NCBI GenBank assembly: GCA_028684405.1
Contig: JAQUGA010000071.1
Location: forward strand, 1-11,322
DNA: 11,322 bases
Origin: Bacteroidales bacterium
GTDB lineage: Bacteria; Bacteroidota; Bacteroidia; Bacteroidales; WCHB1-69
Direction of reading: 5' to 3'
Shown here: in pieces, positions 6,348 to 11,322 of the stretch
Numbering within the stretch: the stretch's first letter is position 1
Layout of the letters: each line of letters begins with the position of its first letter
Position numbers and translations under genes: made by a program
The notes under the pieces: model-generated
Database searches by the model: none
Seen by the model: the letters and a program-made list of their open reading frames with translations, nothing else
What the model was told of the DNA's origin: nothing

Positions 6348-7007
6348 ATGGACATTCATTCAATTCTAAATTTTCTGAAATTACTTGAAAAAAACAACGA
6401 TAGAGAGTGGTTTTTGGCTCACAAGGAAGATTACGAACATGTAAAAGAGCAGGTAAATGCATTGACTTCTCACATGTTGAAATATATTAAAACGATAGAT
6501 TCAAATTTGATACACCTAACACCCAAAGATTGTACATATCGGATTTATCGTGATGTTCGATTCTCTAAAAACAAATTACCTTATAAAAATCACATTGGAT
6601 TGTTTTTTGCTCAAGGAGGAAAAAATACTTTCGGTCCGGGCTATTACCTTCATTTGCAAAATGGAGAATCTTTTGTTGGTGGAGGAATATATTCACCAGA
6701 TGGCACTCGGATAAAAGAAATAAGACAAGAAATCTATTATAATGTTGAAGAATTATTGAATGTTTTAAATGATGCGTCATTCAAACGCTACTATAATGGT
6801 ATTTCCGATTATGGCAAGCTAAAAACGGCACCTCGTGGATATGATGTTGATTATGAGCATATTGATTTGTTGAGAAACAAAAGTTTTGTTGTTTCATCTC
6901 CTATAAATGTGGAACAAATGAGCAATGAGGAAATTGTTGAATATTCGCAAAATGCGTTCAAAGAATTGAAGCCATTCGTTGACTTTTTTTATAATATAAA
7001 TGAATAA
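6348..7007 (+). CDS. DUF2461 (TIGR02453) family protein
   Basis: The 219-residue protein is probably cytoplasmic, with no signal peptide or membrane segment. It carries the DUF2461 hallmarks: an N-terminal FLKLLEKNNDREWFLAHK stretch (9-26), then YRIYRDVRFSKNKLPYKNHIG (64-84), GYYLHLQ (98-104), GGGIYSPDG (111-119) and IKEIRQEI (122-129). The length is typical of the family. I know of no established biochemical function; the conserved Arg, Asp and Lys cluster around 68-80 suggests a binding or active site, but that is inference. The start follows an A-rich leader (AAAATAAAAA). The next gene begins 2 nt after the stop, so they are surely co-transcribed. Confidence 0.88.
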   Translation: MDIHSILNFLKLLEKNNDREWFLAHKEDYEHVKEQVNALTSHMLKYIKTIDSNLIHLTPKDCTYRIYRDVRFSKNKLPYKNHIGLFFAQGGKNTFGPGYYLHLQNGESFVGGGIYSPDGTRIKEIRQEIYYNVEELLNVLNDASFKRYYNGISDYGKLKTAPRGYDVDYEHIDLLRNKSFVVSSPINVEQMSNEEIVEYSQNAFKELKPFVDFFYNINE

Positions 7008-7009
7008 TA

Positions 7010-7828
7010 ATGAAAAAAATAGTTTTCTGGAAAAAGTTATTGATTTGGTTTATGGCGCTGCTGTTTACCGTCGCTTTTGCTATTTATCAGCGAATGACAG
7101 GACCTACCTATCCCATAAAAGACAAAATTGAAATTGCAAATACCACCGTCTCTTATACGTTTCTTCGTACATGGGGCGAGGCTAGTGATGCGCCTATAAA
7201 ACTCGAAGTTCCCGATGAGGTAGAAGGCAAAGTAATTTGGAAACGTTTCAAAAGTCACGATAATTGGGCCATAACGCCCATGGAGCGAGATGGCAGGTTT
7301 TTAACTTTCAGAATCCCGCATCAGCCACCCGCTGGAAAAGTAATGTATGAAGTCTACTTAATGGCTGATAATCAGGAGTATGCTCTTCAGGATGAGCCCG
7401 TAGTAATCCGTTTTAAAGGACATGTTCCTTCGTGGATTGTTATTTTGCATGTATTTTTTATTTTTGGAGCCATGCTCATGTCTACACGAACTGGACTTGA
7501 AGTTTTAACTCGTGGCGTAAGCACATATCGGTATACCATTATTACGGTTTTATTTTGGATGGTAGGCGGATTTGTTTTTGGCCCCATTATGCAAAAATAT
7601 GCTTTTGGAGCCTATTGGACTGGATGGCCTTTCGGCACCGACTTAACAGATAATAAAAGTCTGGTTGCACTGCTATTTTGGTTTTTTGCCTTGTATAAAT
7701 TACACAAAAATCCGAATAATAAATGGGCACCGCTTTTGGCCGCCATTATCATGATTAGTGTGTTTTTAATTCCTCATTCCATGCTAGGGTCTGAAATAGA
7801 TCATACAGCCATGAACATAAATCCATAA
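7010..7828 (+). CDS. Uncharacterised membrane protein with periplasmic beta-rich domain
   Basis: I do not recognise a named family. The 272-residue protein has an N-terminal membrane helix or uncleaved signal anchor (about 9-27). Next is a soluble, probably periplasmic, beta-rich segment (about 30-137; alternating hydrophobic strands, resembling an Ig-like fold). Four more helices follow, at about 140-157, 174-191, 213-229 and 238-255. Two stretches look like conserved motifs because of their polar residues at membrane borders: YWTGWPFGTDLTDNK (202-216) between helices 3 and 4, and IPHSMLGSEID (254-264) after the last helix. His138, His147, His256 and His265 and several Asp lie near membrane ends, so metal or cofactor binding is conceivable but unproven. 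It sits 2 nt after the DUF2461 gene and 3 nt before the rhomboid gene, so it belongs to the same operon and may function with one of them. Confidence 0.82.
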   Translation: MKKIVFWKKLLIWFMALLFTVAFAIYQRMTGPTYPIKDKIEIANTTVSYTFLRTWGEASDAPIKLEVPDEVEGKVIWKRFKSHDNWAITPMERDGRFLTFRIPHQPPAGKVMYEVYLMADNQEYALQDEPVVIRFKGHVPSWIVILHVFFIFGAMLMSTRTGLEVLTRGVSTYRYTIITVLFWMVGGFVFGPIMQKYAFGAYWTGWPFGTDLTDNKSLVALLFWFFALYKLHKNPNNKWAPLLAAIIMISVFLIPHSMLGSEIDHTAMNINP

Positions 7829-7831
7829 AAA

Positions 7832-8446
7832 ATGACCTCTCTCATAATTATTGCAACAACAGTTCTTGTTTCTTTTCTCGCATTTTCAAATCGAATTCTG
7901 TTCGATCGATTAAAATTTAATGCTTACTTCATAAAAAATAGCCGTGAATGGTATCGTACGCTCACCTACGGATTCGTTCATGCCAGCTGGATGCATTTAC
8001 TAATTAATATGTTTGTGCTTTATTCCTTTGGAAAAGTGGTAGAACATTTTTTTGGGTTTTTGTTTTTCGAAAAAGCACAGTTTTATTTCGTTTTGATGTA
8101 CATTTCAGCTCTGGTTGTATCTGTACTACCCGATTTGCAAAAACATAAAGAGAATCCCACGTACAATGCTGTGGGAGCGTCTGGAGCCGTATCTGCCGTT
8201 GTTTTTACCAGTATTTTATTTTTTCCATTAGGTGAAATTTATCTGTTTTTTATCCCTTTTGGAATCCCCTCTTTTATTTTTGGTTCTGTCTATTTAATAT
8301 ATTCAGCTTTTATGGCAAAAAAACAAAACGACAATATTGGCCATATGGCTCATTTTACGGGAGCTGTTTTTGGATTTATTTTTCCAATCCTCTTTAAACC
8401 CAAGTTGTTTATTTTGTTTTTGAATCAGATTTTTAGCTATTTCTAG
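7832..8446 (+). CDS. Rhomboid family intramembrane serine protease
   Basis: Rhomboids cleave transmembrane substrates within the lipid bilayer with a Ser-His dyad. The 204-residue protein has about six helices, the minimal rhomboid core. WYRTLTYGFVHASWMHLLINM (40-60) matches the family L1/TM2 region, with His55 and Asn59 in the HxxxN position that forms the oxyanion site in GlpG (His150 and Asn154). GASGA places the nucleophile at Ser117. GHMAHFTGAVFG (170-181) supplies the general base His174, with TG where GG is more common. No extra soluble domain is present. It ends the tight 6348-8446 operon. Its substrates are unknown; the adjacent membrane protein is a possible candidate only by proximity. 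Confidence 0.93.
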   Translation: MTSLIIIATTVLVSFLAFSNRILFDRLKFNAYFIKNSREWYRTLTYGFVHASWMHLLINMFVLYSFGKVVEHFFGFLFFEKAQFYFVLMYISALVVSVLPDLQKHKENPTYNAVGASGAVSAVVFTSILFFPLGEIYLFFIPFGIPSFIFGSVYLIYSAFMAKKQNDNIGHMAHFTGAVFGFIFPILFKPKLFILFLNQIFSYF

Positions 8447-8512
8447 TTCCTTTTTTCGAGATTTTTAACTTTAATTAATGGCGAATTAAATGCATTGTTT
8501 ATTTTAAAGTGC

Positions 8513-8521
8513 TAAGTTTGT
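8513..8521 (+). promoter_or_regulatory. -7 promoter element of the M23 peptidase gene
   Basis: TAAGTTTGT matches the TAnnTTTG core exactly, 54 nt before the ATG at 8575. A possible -33 TTG (8495-8497) is only 15 nt upstream, which is short. Transcription would start near 8527, at the beginning of the hairpin at 8528-8553. Confidence 0.55.
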
Positions 8522-8527
8522 AATTAG

Positions 8528-8553
8528 AATGATTCAAAAAATCATTTTTTTTT
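8528..8553 (+). terminator. Terminator-like hairpin in the M23 gene leader
   Basis: AATGATT (8528-8534) and AATCATT (8540-8546) form a 7-bp stem with a CAAAA loop, and the T-run continues to 8553. It has terminator form but is weak, with only one G-C pair. It may end the rhomboid operon transcript. It lies just after the predicted start site of the downstream promoter, so it may instead be part of the M23 mRNA leader. Confidence 0.4.
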
Positions 8554-8574
8554 GTTAATAAGCTTATCTATAAA

Positions 8575-9582
8575 ATGAAAAAACACTTATTTAGTTTGTC
8601 TTTCTTGGTTTTATTGCTTTTTAATTTTTCGGCATATGCCCAAATAGAACCCGAAGAGTTGATATTGGATGAAGACTCACTATTGCTTTTAGGAAAAACA
8701 GATGACGATACGATTCAAATTGATGAAATTGAAGATGTTGTGGAGGTAATTGAAGTAGATTTAAACAATTTGCCATCGGCTCATATTTATGATTCGTGGA
8801 ATACAGAACACATTCGTGTAAATCGCACAAACAGTCGTGACTTAAAAGATACGATCCTTGTTTTGCTGGAAGGAGACCGGAATTTCGTTTTTCCGTATAA
8901 AGGAAAAGTGATTTCTACATTTGGTCCTCGTGGCCGAAGAAATCATTCGGGCATCGATATCAAACTGAACAATGGCGATCCCGTTGTGGCTGCTTTTGAT
9001 GGAGTTGTTAGAGTGGCCCGAAACTATAGCGGATACGGCAAATTAGTCGTGGTGCGGCACTATAATGGATTGGAAACCGTTTATGCTCATTTGTCCAAAA
9101 TCAGTGTAAAGCTAAACCAAGAAGTGAAAGCGGGAGATTTGTTAGGGCTAGGAGGGAGAACTGGAAGAGCTACCACCGAACATTTACATTTTGAAACCCG
9201 ATATAAAGGAGAAGTGTTTCATCCTTGTCATATTTTAGATTTCGACCATCATTGTTTGGTTTCGGATACTTTGTTTTTAGATAAACAAACTTTTAAAATG
9301 TCTCGAACCCCAGTAAAAAATCATTCTGTTTTGGCAAGTAACAGCACTGTAGAAACGAATAATGATAGCGATGAAGCAGAACAAGTTTTGGATAAAAAAC
9401 CTGAACCCATCACGAAATCTGATATTGTTGATTCAAAACCTCAATTATATCATGTAAAATCTGGGGATACTTTGTATAAAATTTCTCTCAAATATAGAAT
9501 TCCAGTTAAAAAACTGTGCGAAATAAACAAAATAAAAGAGACAGACATTCTTAGTATTGGTCAAAAAATTCAATTGATGTAA
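8575..9582 (+). CDS. Secreted M23 metallopeptidase with C-terminal LysM domain
   Basis: This is a predicted zinc endopeptidase acting on peptidoglycan cross-links, or a regulator of cell-wall amidases if its activity is lost. Residues 1-22 are a Sec signal peptide (AYA before Q). About 23-65 is an acidic linker rich in Asp and Glu. The M23 (LytM-like) domain spans about 100-220. HSGID gives His124 and Asp128, and HLH gives His203 and His205, with AHLS His172. The three zinc ligands (His124, Asp128, His205) and both catalytic histidines (172, 203) are therefore intact, so it is likely an active enzyme. A polar linker (about 240-288) leads to a single LysM domain, 291-335 (YHVKSGDTLYKI to IGQKIQLM), which binds glycan chains. 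In NlpD and EnvC-type proteins the binding or coiled part precedes the M23 domain; here LysM is last. The gene stands alone, with its own -7 box upstream and another before the next gene. Confidence 0.93.
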   Translation: MKKHLFSLSFLVLLLFNFSAYAQIEPEELILDEDSLLLLGKTDDDTIQIDEIEDVVEVIEVDLNNLPSAHIYDSWNTEHIRVNRTNSRDLKDTILVLLEGDRNFVFPYKGKVISTFGPRGRRNHSGIDIKLNNGDPVVAAFDGVVRVARNYSGYGKLVVVRHYNGLETVYAHLSKISVKLNQEVKAGDLLGLGGRTGRATTEHLHFETRYKGEVFHPCHILDFDHHCLVSDTLFLDKQTFKMSRTPVKNHSVLASNSTVETNNDSDEAEQVLDKKPEPITKSDIVDSKPQLYHVKSGDTLYKISLKYRIPVKKLCEINKIKETDILSIGQKIQLM

Positions 9583-9608
9583 TAATATTCGATGTCTTCA
9601 AATGGTTC

Positions 9609-9640
9609 TTGTTTTTATATTTTAGAAATCTTATCTTTGT
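9609..9640 (+). promoter_or_regulatory. Promoter of the large secreted protein gene
   Basis: TTG (9609-9611) is followed after 20 nt by TATCTTTGT (9632-9640), a full TAnnTTTG match with normal spacing. The -7 box ends 16 nt before the ATG at 9656, so the leader is short, about 10 nt. It implies transcription separate from the M23 gene, although no clear terminator lies between them. Confidence 0.6.
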
Positions 9641-9655
9641 AAAAACATTCCAATC

Positions 9656-11322
9656 ATGAAGTCATTTTTTATTTCTATTTTAATACTGTTCCATTTTGGG
9701 TTATTTGCACAGTCATATCAGTCCATGCGAATCCCTTCTGCTCGCGTTTTTAATATTTCAGGTGTTGATAATGAGTGGATTGTAACGGTAAAAAACACAG
9801 ATTCAATCACAGTTGGCAATTCAAAATATGCCCGAATGTTTAAAGAGGCTAAAGAACAGCAAGAGGCTTTATTTCCCAGAAAAAACAGTTTACCCAACAA
9901 AAATTTAATCGAAAAAGCAGATCAACCCAAAGTTCAAATGGGCTTTAGTGGCAACGCGTGGGGTGGAGGAACACCCAACGATAATACATTGGCAGTTTCC
10001 AACGGAAAAATGCTTTTGTCCGCCGTTAATTCAAACATTTATATTTATGATTTAAATCATGAAGAAAAGCCAGATTCTCTGGTCAAAAATGTGAGTTTTA
10101 ATGCTTTTGCATCTGCCGTTCAGGATATTAGTACGCATCAATACGATCCAAAACTGACGTATGACCCAGAAGAGGATAGATTTATTTTGGTTTTTTTGGC
10201 AGGAAGCACCAGCAGCTCTTCCGATATTGTATTGTGCTTTTCTTCGAGCAACAACCCTTTGGATGATTGGTATATGTACACTTTGCCCGGAAATCCTTTG
10301 AACGATACTTCCTGGTTTGATTATCCAGCCATAAACTTAACAAAAAACGAACTTTTTTTAACCGGAAATTTGCTCAATGACGAAGGTGCATGGCAGGTTT
10401 CTTTTAAACAAAGCATTATTTGGCAAATAGATAAGTTTAATGGATACAACGGTGCGGAGCTAAATGTTCGTTTGTGGCACGACATCGGTTTTGCAGGAAT
10501 CCCCAATCGTAATATTCATCCCGTGGCAGGCAGTGATTATTTGCCCGAAAAAGAGATGTATTTTTTGTCGAATCGGAATTTTGATTTACAAAACGATACT
10601 CTTTTTTTGATGCACATTTCGGGTACGCAATACGAAACAGAGACTCAGTTTACAGTTAAAGCCGTTCTTGCCGATAAAGCATACGGAATGCCGCCAGATG
10701 CCCGCCAAACAGGAAATCATCGCTTGGCTACAAACGACTCTCGGGTTTTGGGAGCTTTTTTGCACAACAATAAAATTCAGTTTGTTGGAAATACCATTGA
10801 TACTTTATATGGTTCTGCAGGCGTATATCATGGTCTTATTACAGGCTATAAAACAGAAAACCCCATTTGCAAAGGTCATATTATCTCTGACTCTATTGTT
10901 GATTTTGGATATCCAAATATCTCTTTTTCAGGAAAAAAAACCAATGACGACCAGGCGATTATAAGTTTTACCTATTCTGGCCCAGTTCCGACATTGTATC
11001 CCGGATTTACAGCTGTTTTTTACGAAGGAAATTCAAAATATTCAGATACTGTTGTATTGTGTCGGGGCGAAACATACATTAATATTATTTCCGGTGTCGA
11101 CCGCTGGGGCGATTATTCAGGTTCCCAAAGAGTGTATAATGATCCTGGAACGGTTTGGGTAAGTGGTACATATTCTGTAAAAATTGGGGTTTATAGAACC
11201 AACGCAACCTATATTGCTCAACTGAAATCACCTTTTGAAATGCCCGAAGAGACAGCGAAAGTATATGACAAAAAAGTAATTGTTTATCCAAATCCGACAA
11301 GCGATTTAGTGCATTTCGATTT
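9656..11322 (+). CDS. Large secreted protein, probably T9SS cargo (cut by window edge)
   Basis: The frame is open without a stop from the ATG at 9656 to the window end (555 codons and two bases). Residues 1-19 form a signal peptide (LFHFGLFAQ). I recognise no enzyme family in the body. It is rich in beta-strand patterns and aromatic residues, with WGGGTPNDNTLAVSN (102-116), a YDPEEDRFILVF stretch (169-180), SWFDYPAINLT (219-229) and DRWGDYSG (482-489). These D-x-RW and DYS patterns recall beta-propeller or sialidase-like folds of exported Bacteroidota proteins, but this is inference. IVYPNPTSDLVHFD (542-555) at the very end is the first strand of a type A T9SS C-terminal sorting domain. About 60-70 more residues are therefore expected beyond the window, and the mature protein would be cell-surface or released. 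A promoter with good spacing lies just upstream. Confidence 0.85.
   Translation, partial: MKSFFISILILFHFGLFAQSYQSMRIPSARVFNISGVDNEWIVTVKNTDSITVGNSKYARMFKEAKEQQEALFPRKNSLPNKNLIEKADQPKVQMGFSGNAWGGGTPNDNTLAVSNGKMLLSAVNSNIYIYDLNHEEKPDSLVKNVSFNAFASAVQDISTHQYDPKLTYDPEEDRFILVFLAGSTSSSSDIVLCFSSSNNPLDDWYMYTLPGNPLNDTSWFDYPAINLTKNELFLTGNLLNDEGAWQVSFKQSIIWQIDKFNGYNGAELNVRLWHDIGFAGIPNRNIHPVAGSDYLPEKEMYFLSNRNFDLQNDTLFLMHISGTQYETETQFTVKAVLADKAYGMPPDARQTGNHRLATNDSRVLGAFLHNNKIQFVGNTIDTLYGSAGVYHGLITGYKTENPICKGHIISDSIVDFGYPNISFSGKKTNDDQAIISFTYSGPVPTLYPGFTAVFYEGNSKYSDTVVLCRGETYINIISGVDRWGDYSGSQRVYNDPGTVWVSGTYSVKIGVYRTNATYIAQLKSPFEMPEETAKVYDKKVIVYPNPTSDLVHFD

Noticed and set aside
8470..8490. TTTAATT/AATTAAA inverted repeat after the rhomboid gene
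   Set aside because: All seven pairs are A-T and no T-run follows, so it is too weak to call a terminator.
10668..10964. Plus-strand open frame of 98 codons
   Set aside because: It lies entirely inside the continuous 9656-11322 frame in another phase and has no promoter or recognisable domain.
1..11322. CRISPR arrays, transposons, phage or defence genes
   Set aside because: No spaced direct repeats, transposase, integrase or defence-type motifs are visible on either strand.

Overview
The window is AT-rich chromosomal DNA from a member of the Bacteroidota (Bacteroidetes). Four things support this. Promoter-like TAnnTTTG(C) -7 elements, the Bacteroidota consensus, precede several genes. The start codons have A-rich leaders and no Shine-Dalgarno. 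One secreted protein ends in a complete type IX secretion (T9SS) C-terminal sorting domain, and a second appears to begin one at the window edge. The ribosomal-protein order rplM-rpsI-rpsB-tsf is typical of the phylum. I cannot place it below phylum.

Region 1 (1-2120, minus strand) is the housekeeping operon rplM -> rpsI -> rpsB -> tsf. Only the first 24 codons of tsf lie inside the window. Two promoter-like sites precede rplM, and a perfect 9-bp inverted repeat overlies the -33 element of the nearer one. S2 carries an acidic-then-basic C-terminal tail of about 70 residues.

Region 2 (about 2120-4900, plus strand) is a divergent, T-tract-rich intergenic stretch followed by a 750-residue secreted lysyl-endopeptidase-type serine protease. 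It has a propeptide, an S1-fold catalytic domain, two beta-rich modules and a T9SS C-terminal domain. A tRNA-Val(GAC) gene follows, with its own -7 box and a strong intrinsic terminator.

Region 3 (4943-8446, plus strand) is a tight run of four genes: a large polytopic membrane protein of unknown function, a DUF2461 protein, an unrecognised membrane protein with a periplasmic beta-rich domain, and a rhomboid intramembrane protease. The last three are separated by only 2-3 nt and are almost certainly one operon. Its joint function is unknown.

Region 4 (8447-11322, plus strand) holds a secreted M23 peptidase with a C-terminal LysM domain, which probably acts on peptidoglycan. After it comes a large secreted, probably beta-propeller-like protein that runs off the window just as its T9SS sorting domain begins.

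I found no CRISPR array, transposase, integrase, phage gene or obvious defence system. Most of the window is ordinary core or envelope gene content. The parts most worth a second look are the uncharacterised membrane genes of region 3, the inverted repeats sitting on promoters, and the lysyl endopeptidase with a Tyr in place of the family's stacking Trp.
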